Positions 44,404 through 53,920 of a DNA stretch of 64,000 nt are shown piece after piece. Below the pieces are notes generated by a model. That model was not told where the DNA came from. It saw only the letters and a list, made by a program, of their open reading frames with translations, and searched no databases. The stretch is from Bifidobacterium breve. Its GTDB lineage: Bacteria; Actinomycetota; Actinomycetes; Nanopelagicales; Nanopelagicaceae. Numbering within the stretch: position 1 is the stretch's first letter; each line of letters starts with the position of its first letter. The DNA is taken from NCBI GenBank assembly GCA_945885625.1, contig CAMCYS010000003.1, forward strand, positions 52,122 to 116,121. The letters run 5' to 3'. Position numbers and translations under genes: made by a program.

Positions 44404-45623
44404 GCCAACGAGAAGCACAGGTGATCGTTGTCGGTGCTGGGCCAGTTGGCCTAGTAACAGCACTTGGCTTGGCACAAAAGGGCGTCAAGGTTTTAGTTCT
44501 GGAAAAGAATTCAATTGAAGTTCCACCACAATGGCGCGGTTCAACTATTCATCCGCCAACTTTAGCTATTTTTGATGAGCTCGGACTTGCTGACGAGATT
44601 ATTTCTGGTGCCATAAAAGTTGAAGTTCTGCAATATCGTGATTTAGAAATTACTGATGTTGTAAATTACGATTACAGTTGCCTTGCGGGGGTAGTTAAAT
44701 TTCCCTTCAGATTGCAGTTCGAGCAATACAAAGTTCTGAAACTACTTCGTAATGCGGCGGCGCTAGATTCAAATATCGACATCCGATACGAGTCATTAAT
44801 TGAATCAGTATCACAAGATTCAGATGGTGTTTCGGTTGTAGTTAACCAAGCTGGAACGAAGCAGGTGCTTTGTGCTGATTGGCTAGTTGGCGCAGATGGC
44901 AGTCACAGCGCAGTACGTAAAGCGCTCAATATTGAACTTGATGGCTTTACCTATCCGTACCCAACCACAGTTGTTGCAACGCCATTTAAGTTTGAAGAGC
45001 ACTTTCCTGGTTTAGCACCCGTTACTTATTGGTCAGGGCCTACTGGCCGTTTATCAATGATTAGAACTCCTGATATTTGGCGAATTGCGATGACAACGCC
45101 ACTTGAAGGGGTAGATATTGCCAGCGATGATAAAGGTTCAATCGCTGAACCCAGCCGTGACTTTATTGTCGCCATTGACCTGCTGCTAAATCTGTTGCCA
45201 GGAGTATCTCTGGCCGATCTAGAACTAAAGCAATACGAGGTCTATCGCTCTCATCAAAGAATTGCGCGTGAATTTAGCGTAAAGCGCATAGCACTGGCGG
45301 GGGATGCCGCGCATCTGACTACTACAAATGGGGGCATGGGCCTTAATTCCGGTGTTCAAGATGCGGCTGCGCTAGTAAAAGCTTTAGTGGCAGCAATTTC
45401 GCAGAATAGTGATGAGCCTATTTCGCAATACGCTAAAGAACGTAAAGAGTTTTGTGCTGATTTCTTGCAGCCCACCACTACAACAAATCATAAAACCGTG
45501 GATAATCCCGACTATGAAGCTAGGTTGGCTCGGTTAAACGAGTTGATGGCCGAGACAAGTAAGCCAGAGATTGTTAAACAGGTAATTGCCCGCGCTAGCA
45601 TGATTTCTGAGTTAGTTAAGTAG
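44400..45623 (+). CDS. FAD-dependent monooxygenase (PHBH fold)
   Basis: 407 aa. VIVVGAGPVGLVTALGLAQK (dinucleotide motif, residues ~8-27), WLVGADGSHSAVRKAL (DG motif, ~161-176) and IALAGDAAHLTTTNGGMGLN (GD motif, ~298-317). The family hydroxylates phenolic or heterocyclic substrates. It starts as a GTGA overlap with the racemase-fold gene. Position between the maleate-isomerase-like gene and two aldehyde dehydrogenases suggests hydroxylation of an aromatic intermediate. Confidence 0.9.
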   Translation: MSQREAQVIVVGAGPVGLVTALGLAQKGVKVLVLEKNSIEVPPQWRGSTIHPPTLAIFDELGLADEIISGAIKVEVLQYRDLEITDVVNYDYSCLAGVVKFPFRLQFEQYKVLKLLRNAAALDSNIDIRYESLIESVSQDSDGVSVVVNQAGTKQVLCADWLVGADGSHSAVRKALNIELDGFTYPYPTTVVATPFKFEEHFPGLAPVTYWSGPTGRLSMIRTPDIWRIAMTTPLEGVDIASDDKGSIAEPSRDFIVAIDLLLNLLPGVSLADLELKQYEVYRSHQRIAREFSVKRIALAGDAAHLTTTNGGMGLNSGVQDAAALVKALVAAISQNSDEPISQYAKERKEFCADFLQPTTTTNHKTVDNPDYEARLARLNELMAETSKPEIVKQVIARASMISELVK

Positions 45624-45631
45624 GAGGAAAC

Positions 45632-47038
45632 ATGAGCAAGATCTACACACCGATTACTGGTGCTGAAATTGCCGATGTCCCGGATGCATCTCTAGCCGAA
45701 GTAGATGTAGCACTTGATTTAGCAACTCATAGTTTTGCGGCCTGGCGCAATACTTCAGCCAGTGAGCGTGGTCGAATATTGACCAAAGCTGGCCAATTAA
45801 TGCGCGAGCGCGCAGATGAAATTGCGGAGTTGGAAACTTTAAATACTGGTAAGCGATTGGCAGATACTAAGCGCGAAGCAATTAGAGCTGCTGAGTGCTT
45901 TGAATACTACGGCGGTTACGCGGACAAGTTAGTCGGAACCGTCGTGCCGGTACCTGGTGACTTTCATGCTTTCACTGAACGCGAACCCTATGGCGTTGTT
46001 GTCGGAATAATTCCATGGAATGTCCCCTATTTCTTTGCGGCTAAGAAAATAGCACCCGCAATTGCATTCGGTAATGTTTCGATTCTTAAGCCAGCTGCTG
46101 AAACTCCGCTAACAGCGCTAAAACTGCAAGAGATCTTGGTTCAAGCGGGTGTGCCAAAAGGGGTAGTACAAGTATTAACTGGTGGGCCCGAAGTTGGTAA
46201 GAAATTAGTGGCAGATAATCGCACTAAGTTAGTTGTTTTCACTGGCTCTGATAAGAGTGGTGCTGCAGTTGGCTCAGCTGCAGCTGCACATTTTGCACCT
46301 GCTGCCCTTGAGCTAGGCGGAAAATCAGCCCAATTAGTCTTTGCTGATGCTGATTTAACAGCTGCCCTAGATGGTGTGGTCGAAGGCATCACTGGCTCTT
46401 GTGGCCAAATGTGTATTGCTGGGTCACGGTTATTTATCCAAGAGAGTATTGCGGAGCAATTTATTGCACAAATAAAGGTTCGCTTTGAGAACTTAGTTGT
46501 GGGTGACCCGCGAGAATCAAGTACTCAAGTTGGGCCTCAAGTAACGAAACTTCAAGCGATAAAAACTTTGAATTACATTGAAATAGCCAAGAAAGATGGC
46601 GGCCAAGTTATTGCCTCAGCAAAAGTGCCAAATGGCGCAGCTTTAGCAAATGGTTTCTATGTTCCACCTACCGCCTTAATTGGTCTGCCAAATTCATCAG
46701 CTGTAGTGCAAGAAGAAATCTTTGGACCAGTACTGAGTATTGCAACCTTTAAAGACGAAGCTGATGCGATTGCAAAAGCACACGATAGTGAGTTTGGTTT
46801 AGCTGCTGGTGTGTGGACGACTGACATAAGTAGAGCTCATCGTGTTGCCAGTGAATTGCGGGTCGGAAATATCTGGGTCAATACCTACCGCGTTCTCTCT
46901 GATCTGATGCCGTTTGGGGGAGTTGGTAGTTCAGGTTATGGCCGTGAAGGTGGCACCGATGCGCCTAATCTTTATACCTGGAGTAAAAGTGTTTGGATCT
47001 CTAAATCACCGGGTCTGCCCAAGAACTACAAGGCTTAA
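45632..47038 (+). CDS. NAD(P)-dependent aldehyde dehydrogenase
   Basis: 468 aa. PYGVVVGIIPWNVPYFFAAK (residues ~116-135), AALELGGKSAQLVFADADL (Glu general base) and GSCGQMCIAGSRLFIQ with the catalytic Cys. FGPVLSIATFKDEADAIA and PFGGVGSSGYGREGG follow. GGAGG lies six bases before ATG. Followed by another ALDH two bases later. Oxidises a semialdehyde produced by the pathway. Confidence 0.95.
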   Translation: MSKIYTPITGAEIADVPDASLAEVDVALDLATHSFAAWRNTSASERGRILTKAGQLMRERADEIAELETLNTGKRLADTKREAIRAAECFEYYGGYADKLVGTVVPVPGDFHAFTEREPYGVVVGIIPWNVPYFFAAKKIAPAIAFGNVSILKPAAETPLTALKLQEILVQAGVPKGVVQVLTGGPEVGKKLVADNRTKLVVFTGSDKSGAAVGSAAAAHFAPAALELGGKSAQLVFADADLTAALDGVVEGITGSCGQMCIAGSRLFIQESIAEQFIAQIKVRFENLVVGDPRESSTQVGPQVTKLQAIKTLNYIEIAKKDGGQVIASAKVPNGAALANGFYVPPTALIGLPNSSAVVQEEIFGPVLSIATFKDEADAIAKAHDSEFGLAAGVWTTDISRAHRVASELRVGNIWVNTYRVLSDLMPFGGVGSSGYGREGGTDAPNLYTWSKSVWISKSPGLPKNYKA

Positions 47039-47040
47039 CC

Positions 47041-48534
47041 ATGAGTAATGAAGAGATAAAGAACCGATACCTAGATTCCTATCACCGCAGTGATTTTTTT
47101 ATCGGTGGCGAATGGGTGAAGCCGAATTCCCAGAAAGTAATTGAAATAATTAGTCCAAGTACCGAAAAATTAATTGGCCAAGTTCCAGATGCAAACTCAA
47201 CTGATATTGATCGGGCCGTTAAGGCAGCGAGTGCGGCCTTTATTAGAAAGAATAGCTGGAGCAATTGGCCAATTGCTGAGCGAGCCAAAGTCATGCGTAA
47301 GTTTGCTGATATTTTAGAAGCAAAGCACCAAGAACTCTCAATTTTGTACGCACACGAACTTGGCCGGCCATATAAACCAACCGTTACTCGCCCAAGTCGA
47401 CCAGCTGAGCTATTTAGATATTACGCAGATTTAGCTGAGCAAATTGAGCTAGATCAAATACGATCGATTCCAGCGCTACAAAATCCTGGCAGCGTGAAAA
47501 GTTCTTCAGTGAAATTAGAATCTCGTGGTGTTACCGCGGTCATCGTTCCTTATAACGGCACACTTGAAATGGGAGCGTTCAAAATCGGTCCTACTTTGGC
47601 ACTTGGCGGTACGGTTGTGTTAAAGCCCAGCCCGCAATCACCGCTGGAAGGCTACATTTTTGCCGAAGCTGCAATTGAAGCTGGATTCCCGGCTGGTGTC
47701 ATAAATGTTTTACCTGGTTCTCGCGAAGCCGGTGAGGCGTTAGTGGCCCATAAAGAAGTCGGAATTGTTGGATTTACTGGGTCGACTGCAACCGGGAAAG
47801 CTATTGCGAAAACGTGCGCTGAATCATTTACGCCAACCATCCTCGAACTAGGTGGAAAATCTGCTGCTGTCTTACTAGCAGATGTTGATGTAGCAACATT
47901 TGCCAAAAATTTGCCCTACTTAGGTTTCACATTTACTGGTCAGAATTGCTTTATACATTCGCGTATCGTTGTTAATAAGAGTAGGTATAACGAAGTTCTA
48001 GAGGCTATCTGTGCCTCAGCTGCCACAATAAAAGTTGGCGACCCCTTTGATGATCAAACTCAGAATGGACCGCTAATTAGTCAGGCACATAGAGATAAAG
48101 TTGAAAGTTATATTGCATCAGGTATTTCTGAAGGCGCCCGCGTTGCCTTTGGTGGCAATCGACCAGAGCACATGGCGCAAGGTTGGTATCTAAACCCAAC
48201 AATTTTTGCTGATGCCACAAATCAAATGCGCATTAGCCGTGAAGAAATCTTCGGCCCAGTAATTTCAGTAATAAGTGCCGAGAATGATCAAGCAGCTATA
48301 GATATCGCAAATGACTCCGAGTTCGGTCTAGCTGGCTCTGTTTGGGCTAGCGATGAGCTCCATGCTCGTGAAGTAGCAGACCAAATAGATACTGGCTCAA
48401 TCGGCATTAACTGCTTTGGGTTTAATACTTCGGCTCCATTTGGCGGGCGCAAAAATAGTGGAATCAACACCGAGCTCGGCCTTGAGGGATTTCTGGCATA
48501 TGCGCAATATAAGTCTACGCATTACACACATTGA
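47041..48534 (+). CDS. NAD(P)-dependent aldehyde dehydrogenase (second)
   Basis: 497 aa. TAVIVPYNGTLEMGAFKIG (Rossmann start; PYNG in place of the usual PWN), TILELGGKSAAVLLADVDV, FTGQNCFIHSRIVV with catalytic Cys, and FGPVISVISAEND. A long N-terminal extension compared with the first copy. Only moderately similar to its neighbour, so it is not a recent tandem copy. Converges with the VOC gene with one base between stops. Confidence 0.95.
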   Translation: MSNEEIKNRYLDSYHRSDFFIGGEWVKPNSQKVIEIISPSTEKLIGQVPDANSTDIDRAVKAASAAFIRKNSWSNWPIAERAKVMRKFADILEAKHQELSILYAHELGRPYKPTVTRPSRPAELFRYYADLAEQIELDQIRSIPALQNPGSVKSSSVKLESRGVTAVIVPYNGTLEMGAFKIGPTLALGGTVVLKPSPQSPLEGYIFAEAAIEAGFPAGVINVLPGSREAGEALVAHKEVGIVGFTGSTATGKAIAKTCAESFTPTILELGGKSAAVLLADVDVATFAKNLPYLGFTFTGQNCFIHSRIVVNKSRYNEVLEAICASAATIKVGDPFDDQTQNGPLISQAHRDKVESYIASGISEGARVAFGGNRPEHMAQGWYLNPTIFADATNQMRISREEIFGPVISVISAENDQAAIDIANDSEFGLAGSVWASDELHAREVADQIDTGSIGINCFGFNTSAPFGGRKNSGINTELGLEGFLAYAQYKSTHYTH

Positions 48535-48535
48535 T

Positions 48536-49360
48536 TTAGTAAGGTAAAACTTCTAATAATGCGTTATCTGGAAGGTTAAAGACTCTAGCTTCTGTAACTG
48601 AACCAAGAACAGTAACGATGCTAATTCCGGGTGGCAGATTGCCGGCAAACTTTTCTCTCTGAATAGCTTCTATTGGCAGTTGATCAATTTCAATTGCATT
48701 TCGGCCAGCTAACTGCAGGGAACTTAATCTATGTAAGGTATCTAACGACTTCTCATAAACTCGATTTAGTACCTTGATAGCTACTTCGCGATCACTGGCC
48801 CGACGAACTTCAAAATTTAATTCAATAGCTTCACGAGACCTTTCTAAGTCAGAAGCGCCAAGCACGCAGATGAAAACGCTGCCGGATTCTTTTGATACAT
48901 CAGGTAGTTCAAAGTTTGGTACCTCACTTAAAATTTGGGTTATGTAGACAACTTCACCATTTATGCCAGCCAGTTGCGCCGCTATCAAAGGCAATGGTTT
49001 TGCTGATCCGGATAAAGGCACTGCCTCATTTAGAATTTCAAAGCCAGCCTCAACAGCCTGAGCCACATATTTGTGAACATCATCAACACAGATTTCCAAT
49101 GCACTCCAGCCAAATGTTCGAAGCGGAACCGGATTTTGATGTGTAGCAGATTCGATAAATCTGATCCCACCATTTACTCCACAAACTTTCAGAACTCGAG
49201 CACCCGCTAGTTCTGCAGCCTGCCATCTGTTGGCATCTTCAACTCCTAATTCAGATACGGGTTCTTTTATCCGCCATCCAAACGCTGAGATATAACGGTC
49301 AGCCGAGGCAGTCAAGTCATGGGTCAAAATTGTTACTGACTCGATCGGTCCAATTTTCAC
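48536..49360 (-). CDS. VOC-like protein, two divergent halves
   Basis: 274 aa. N-terminal half looks like a glyoxalase domain (SVTILTHDLTASADRYISAF, GGIRFIES, WSALEICVDDVHKYVAQAV, the typical strand/helix order). The second half (residues ~150-274) has the same plan (VFICVLGASDLERSREAIEL) ending EVLPY. It lacks a convincing His/Glu metal set, so may be a binding protein. Lone minus-strand gene between the ALDH and peptide-ABC operons. Confidence 0.6.
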   Translation of the reverse strand: MKIGPIESVTILTHDLTASADRYISAFGWRIKEPVSELGVEDANRWQAAELAGARVLKVCGVNGGIRFIESATHQNPVPLRTFGWSALEICVDDVHKYVAQAVEAGFEILNEAVPLSGSAKPLPLIAAQLAGINGEVVYITQILSEVPNFELPDVSKESGSVFICVLGASDLERSREAIELNFEVRRASDREVAIKVLNRVYEKSLDTLHRLSSLQLAGRNAIEIDQLPIEAIQREKFAGNLPPGISIVTVLGSVTEARVFNLPDNALLEVLPY

Positions 49361-49443
49361 TCTTTAACTCTATAACTCTCAGGTAATCTTTCACAGCAAT
49401 CTCAAATCGTTATATTTCCGTGACATTTATGCGGATAAAACGT

Positions 49444-49460
49444 GTTCTGCGTGATGGAAT
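49444..49460. promoter_or_regulatory. 17-bp inverted repeat upstream of the peptide-type ABC operon
   Basis: GTTCT-GCGTGAT-GGAAT. It ends four bases before TTGACT (49465-49470), a -35-like hexamer, with a weak TATAGC at 49483. Fits an activator or repressor site at the promoter. Confidence 0.45.
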
Positions 49461-49531
49461 TTCGTTGACTTTACGAGCCTGTTATAGCAAAGTTCACACA
49501 ACCGTACGTAGGTATGACCTAAGGAGAGCAC

Positions 49532-51055
49532 ATGCGTCACAAGAAGATTCTGAGCGCGACATTATCAATTGCCATGTCGGTATTGATGATTGGCGCCAGC
49601 CAAGCACCAGTAAGTGCTGCAACTAAAACAATCACAATTGCGGTACCTGGACTTCCACCAAGTCAAGGAAACCCATTTAAAGAGGGTCCAGGAACTCCTG
49701 GTATCCACACCTACGCGGCAATGTTCGATGCGCTAACTCGTGTAGACAATAAGGGTGTTGTTCGCGCGCGTCTTGCAACGTACTGGAAGACAATTAATAG
49801 CACTACATGGCGCTTTACATTGCGCGAAGGAGTCAAGTTCTCAAATGGCGAAGCATTCAATGCAGATGCGGTAAACGAGACTATTGACTTCCTAATTAGT
49901 GCTGACGGTCGGAAGACAGTTATCGGTTCAACTGAACTTCCAGATGTAACTGGAGCGACAAAAGTAAGTGAATATGTTGTTGACATCACCACAAAGACTC
50001 CTGATGCAATTTTGCCAGCTAAGTTGGCAGCTCTATACATCGTTGCGCCAAAAGCTTGGAAGAGCGCCGGACAAGATGTATTTGCCAAAGCGCCAATTGG
50101 TACCGGTCCTTACAAGGTTGATTCAATTACGACTACTCGAATTGAAATGAGTGCATTTACTGGATCATGGCGTTCGCCAAAAGCGGATAAACTTGTTTTG
50201 ATTCCATTACGTGATGCAGCTTCACGTCTGCAGGCTCTGCAGTCAGGCCAAGTAAATATGGCTATCGCAATTAACCCAGATCAAATTAATGCTGCGAAGT
50301 CTGCGAAAGCAACTGTCATTTCAGTACCAGCCCCTCAGGTTATGTCACTTGCTTTTAACGTGACCGCTGGTGGTGCGGTTAAGGATGTTCGCGTTCGCCA
50401 AGCTTTGAACTACGCAGTCAACAAGGAAGCAATTGCCAGCAACTTGCTAGCTGGCAAGGGCAAGGCTGCTACTCAAGGCACAACCCCATCTGTGCTTGGC
50501 TACAACAGTGCGGTTCAGGGCTATCCATATAATCCGGCAAAGGCAAAAGAACTTCTGGCTGCAGCTGGCTATGAAAAAGGTCTAACCATCGCAGCTGATA
50601 TCACTGTTGGTTCATTTCCAGCAGACGACTTGATCTACCAATCAGTTAAGGCTGACCTTGCCAAAGTTGGCGTAACACTGAATTACACCACAATTACATT
50701 TGCTCAGTGGTTGCCTCAGTACAACGCCAATAGCTGGAAAGGTGAAGCATTCGGACTTTCTTGGAACTCTGCCCCACGCGGAGATGCTTCTCGTCCATAT
50801 GCGATCTTCGTCTGTAAGCCAGTAGGCGCGTTCTACTGTAACGCTGAAGAAGATGCGATGGTAAAGAAGACCGCTCTTGAACTAAATGCTGCAAAGCGTC
50901 TAGCACTACTCAAAGAGATTGCCGTGAAAGTCACTGCAAGTGCACCTGCTCTATATATTGTTGAGCAGATCGATCTCTACGCAGTAGGTAAGGGCGTAAA
51001 GGGATTCTCCGCTGCCAACCGCTCTATCGCATACGAAAATATCTACGTAAGGTAG
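49532..51055 (+). CDS. Peptide/nickel-type ABC transporter substrate-binding protein (SBP_bac_5)
   Basis: 507 aa. Strong AAGGAGAG ribosome site and a Sec signal peptide (KKILSATLSIAMSVLMIGAS), with probable cleavage near SAA-T. FTLREGVKFSNGEAFNADAV and APIGTGPYKVDSI are DppA/OppA-family hallmarks. No lipobox Cys. First gene of a five-gene importer operon, set off by a hairpin at 51103. Substrate unknown; these proteins also bind glycosides, opines and nickel chelates. Confidence 0.93.
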   Translation: MRHKKILSATLSIAMSVLMIGASQAPVSAATKTITIAVPGLPPSQGNPFKEGPGTPGIHTYAAMFDALTRVDNKGVVRARLATYWKTINSTTWRFTLREGVKFSNGEAFNADAVNETIDFLISADGRKTVIGSTELPDVTGATKVSEYVVDITTKTPDAILPAKLAALYIVAPKAWKSAGQDVFAKAPIGTGPYKVDSITTTRIEMSAFTGSWRSPKADKLVLIPLRDAASRLQALQSGQVNMAIAINPDQINAAKSAKATVISVPAPQVMSLAFNVTAGGAVKDVRVRQALNYAVNKEAIASNLLAGKGKAATQGTTPSVLGYNSAVQGYPYNPAKAKELLAAAGYEKGLTIAADITVGSFPADDLIYQSVKADLAKVGVTLNYTTITFAQWLPQYNANSWKGEAFGLSWNSAPRGDASRPYAIFVCKPVGAFYCNAEEDAMVKKTALELNAAKRLALLKEIAVKVTASAPALYIVEQIDLYAVGKGVKGFSAANRSIAYENIYVR

Positions 51056-51102
51056 GTATTTCTGAGCGATTCTAAGTCGCTAACTTCTTTACAGTTTAGA
51101 AT

Positions 51103-51136
51103 GTGAACCGGGTTTTCCTAGGAAAGCCCGGTTCAC
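51103..51136 (+). terminator. Long hairpin between binding-protein and permease genes
   Basis: GTGAACCGGGTTTTCC and GGAAAGCCCGGTTCAC form a 16-bp stem with one G-T pair and almost no loop. No T-run follows, so it is more likely an mRNA-stabilising or partial-termination element than a full terminator. Its role is analogous to the hairpin at 21729. Confidence 0.65.
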
Positions 51137-51156
51137 ATAACTGAAAGGCGCAAATT

Positions 51157-52089
51157 TTGAAGGCAAGGTTGAAAGCAGTCGGATCTCGACTACTTCAGTT
51201 GGTGGTCTTACTAGGGACGATTTCTACTACCCTGTTTTTGCTTCTTCGACTCTCTGGCGACCCCGCAATTTTGTTAGCTGGTGAAGGTGCCGGCCCAGAA
51301 ACAATTGCGGCGATTCGCATCGAATATGGGTTTGATAAGTCTTTAACTGAGCAGTATCTAATCTTTATCTGGGAGATAATCAGACTCGATTTTGGCAGGT
51401 CGCTAGTTAATTCGCAGCCTGCATTTGGTTTCGTGCTCCAGTACTTACCTTCAACTCTGCACCTAACTTTCCTAGCTATTTTCTTCAACTCTGTCATTGC
51501 TATCCCAGCCGGTGTTTGGCTTGGCGCTAAGCCAAACCAACGCCGCCGTCAGATTTTAAGCACAATCGTGAGCGTGACACAGGGAACTCCAGCCTATGTA
51601 ATCGGGTTGGTGCTCATTCAAATTTTCGCAGTCTGGCTTGGCTGGTTGCCGTCTATTGCCGGCACCGGCACTTGGGCTTGGGTTCTACCAGTTGCCACAC
51701 TCGCTTTTGCGTTGGCCCCAAATTTAATTCGAGTCGTGGCAGCAAGTATTGAAGATACGACTCGGCAAGATTATTACCGGACTGCTAAAGCAAATGGTGC
51801 CGCGCCTAATATCTTGTTGATCAAGCATTCACTACCAAATGCACTGCTCTCAACCACCTCATTACTGGGCGCACAGTTTGCGTTTTTATTATCTGGCGCT
51901 CTTATTACTGAGTTTATCTTCGCATGGCCAGGTTTAGGCCTTATCTTGGTTCAGTCAATTACAAATTTGGATTTTCCGACAATTCAAGCAACTGTATTTG
52001 TAGTTGCTTATTTAGTTTTCTTTGTGAACTTAATTATGGATCAAATCTTTAGATTTGCTGACCCAAGATTGCGACGGAGTCAGTTATGA
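51157..52089 (+). CDS. ABC transporter permease, DppB-like
   Basis: 310 aa, six helices. LFLLLRLSGDPAILLAGEGAG in the N-terminal region and the EAA loop YYRTAKANGAAPNILLIKHSL are typical of DppB/OppB. TTG start is preceded by GAAAGG about nine bases upstream. It overlaps DppC by 4 bases (ATGA). Part of the importer with the protein at 49532. Confidence 0.93.
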   Translation: MKARLKAVGSRLLQLVVLLGTISTTLFLLLRLSGDPAILLAGEGAGPETIAAIRIEYGFDKSLTEQYLIFIWEIIRLDFGRSLVNSQPAFGFVLQYLPSTLHLTFLAIFFNSVIAIPAGVWLGAKPNQRRRQILSTIVSVTQGTPAYVIGLVLIQIFAVWLGWLPSIAGTGTWAWVLPVATLAFALAPNLIRVVAASIEDTTRQDYYRTAKANGAAPNILLIKHSLPNALLSTTSLLGAQFAFLLSGALITEFIFAWPGLGLILVQSITNLDFPTIQATVFVVAYLVFFVNLIMDQIFRFADPRLRRSQL

Positions 52090-52970
52090 GTAAAGAGCTA
52101 AAAAATCTAATCACTCCGATTACCAGGCGGAGAATGTTTAAGAGAAAAAACAGATCCTTATTAACCTTAAGAATAAGTGCAACAATTTTGGCGCTTTTGT
52201 TTGCAATAGCTATTTTTCAACCTTTTTTCTACACTGCAGATCCTGCCGCATCTGATCTGAGCTTGCGTCTGCAGTCACCAAGTCTTGGTGGGGCGTTGCT
52301 CGGCACTGACGCACTTGGTCAAGATGTCTACTCACGTGTTATTGCTGGATTCAGATGGTCGCTAGGTATTGGAACCGTTGGAACCTTGCTTGGTTGTCTC
52401 ATCGGAATCACACTTGGCGTAAGCGCTGCGTGGAACCGCAAGCGACTACGTATCATCTTGAGTCGAGTAATTGATATTGGAATTTCATTTCCATATTTGA
52501 TTATCGCGGTAACTATTGTGACAGTCGTAGGTCGCGGATTCTGGCCGCTAGCCCTTACTTTAGGCTTAGTTTGCTGGCCTACTATCGCACGAGTTGTCTA
52601 TGCCGAAACTTTGACTTTGCGCGAGCGCGAATATGTAACAGCCGCTCGATTATTTGGCATCGGTAGTATTCGCTCGATTTTCACTCATATATTGCCAGCA
52701 CTTCGACCAACTATTCAGGTTGTCGCAGCCTTTACTTTCGCCGAACTGCTAATTGCCGAAAGTGGACTCTCTTTCCTTGGCCTAGGTGCGCCACTCGGCA
52801 CGCCAACCTGGGGAAATATGCTCAATGAAAGTCGTTTGTATATGGAGAGCGCTCCTTGGATGATGTTTGGTCCAGTGACTGCAATTATCGTGACTATTTT
52901 TGCGGCCAATCTTTTGGGTGAAGGTTTAAATGCTCGTGAACAATCCAGAAGTACACGGGTGTCGCAGTGA
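52086..52970 (+). CDS. ABC transporter permease, DppC-like
   Basis: 294 aa. N-terminal basic region followed by five or six helices; LLGTDALGQDVYSRVIAGFR is the DppC/OppC signature, and the EAA loop is EYVTAARLFGIGSIRSIFTHI. Start overlaps the DppB stop (ATGA) and the end overlaps DppD (GTGA). Confidence 0.93.
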   Translation: MSKELKNLITPITRRRMFKRKNRSLLTLRISATILALLFAIAIFQPFFYTADPAASDLSLRLQSPSLGGALLGTDALGQDVYSRVIAGFRWSLGIGTVGTLLGCLIGITLGVSAAWNRKRLRIILSRVIDIGISFPYLIIAVTIVTVVGRGFWPLALTLGLVCWPTIARVVYAETLTLREREYVTAARLFGIGSIRSIFTHILPALRPTIQVVAAFTFAELLIAESGLSFLGLGAPLGTPTWGNMLNESRLYMESAPWMMFGPVTAIIVTIFAANLLGEGLNAREQSRSTRVSQ

Positions 52971-53920
52971 GTAACGCAATTGAAATTAAGAATCTAGTCG
53001 TAAGTTTTCCAACTCCTGCTGGCTATTCCGCAGTGGTACGCGGGATCAACCTAACTATTAGTCCTGGCGATCGTATTGCTATCGTAGGCGAGTCAGGTTC
53101 AGGCAAAACTATGATGGGCTTGAGTATGTTAGGTATTCAGCCAACTTCTGCCCAGGTAGAAGGTGAAATATTAATTGGCGATGTGAACATGGTCTCGGCA
53201 CCTGATGCAGTTGCGCGCAGGCTCCGTGGCAACTACATCTCAATGGTTTTCCAAGAACCGCTTACTTCGCTAAATCCAGTGCGAACAATTTCTAGTCAGC
53301 TCTCTGAGTCAGTTAGACGCCATAACTCAATTAGCAAGAAAGAAGCCGAAGAGAGAGTTCTTGAAGTTCTAACTGCAGTTGGGATTCCAGCGCCAAAAGA
53401 GCGAATGAAGTCATATCCCCATCAACTCTCTGGTGGACTAAGACAGCGCGTGATGATTGCACTTGCACTTATCAATAACCCGCAGTTGGTGGTAGCTGAC
53501 GAACCAACGACAGCTCTAGATGCCACGATTCAAGCTCAAATTCTTGACCTTTTACGCAGCGGAATGGGCGATGCAGCGTTGATGCTGATTACCCACGATC
53601 TCGCAGTGGCTGCAGATGTATGTAATCGCATCGCGGTTATGTATGCCGGAAACATTGTCGAACAAGGCCCAGTTGCTGAGATCTTAAGTAACCCGAAGCA
53701 TCCATATACTCGAGGTTTGCTCTCTGCGATTCCTAAATTTGATCAGGCTCGTCCTGCGCTTAATCCAATTCCAGGTTCGCCACCAACTATCACAGAGGTA
53801 GTGTCAGGTTGTCGCTTTGCATCTCGCTGCGCCTATGCCGATGCACAATGCACTGCTTCAGAACCAGAGTTCATAAACAATGTCGCCTGTTTCCACCCAG
53901 TGACAGGAGCGATTAAGTGA
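52967..53920 (+). CDS. ABC transporter ATP-binding protein, DppD-like
   Basis: 317 aa. Walker A VGESGSGKTM, Q-loop MVFQEPLTSLNPV, signature LSGGLRQRV, Walker B LVVADEPTTALD. C-terminal oligopeptide-transporter tail has spaced Cys residues (SGCRFASRCAYADAQC, then NVACFHP), as in other DppD/OppD proteins. GTGA overlaps on both sides. Confidence 0.95.
   Translation: MSNAIEIKNLVVSFPTPAGYSAVVRGINLTISPGDRIAIVGESGSGKTMMGLSMLGIQPTSAQVEGEILIGDVNMVSAPDAVARRLRGNYISMVFQEPLTSLNPVRTISSQLSESVRRHNSISKKEAEERVLEVLTAVGIPAPKERMKSYPHQLSGGLRQRVMIALALINNPQLVVADEPTTALDATIQAQILDLLRSGMGDAALMLITHDLAVAADVCNRIAVMYAGNIVEQGPVAEILSNPKHPYTRGLLSAIPKFDQARPALNPIPGSPPTITEVVSGCRFASRCAYADAQCTASEPEFINNVACFHPVTGAIK

Noticed and set aside
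49420..49626. 68-residue plus-strand frame before the peptide-binding protein
   Set aside because: Overlaps the promoter, the operator-like repeat and the signal peptide of the real gene at 49532; no ribosome site.
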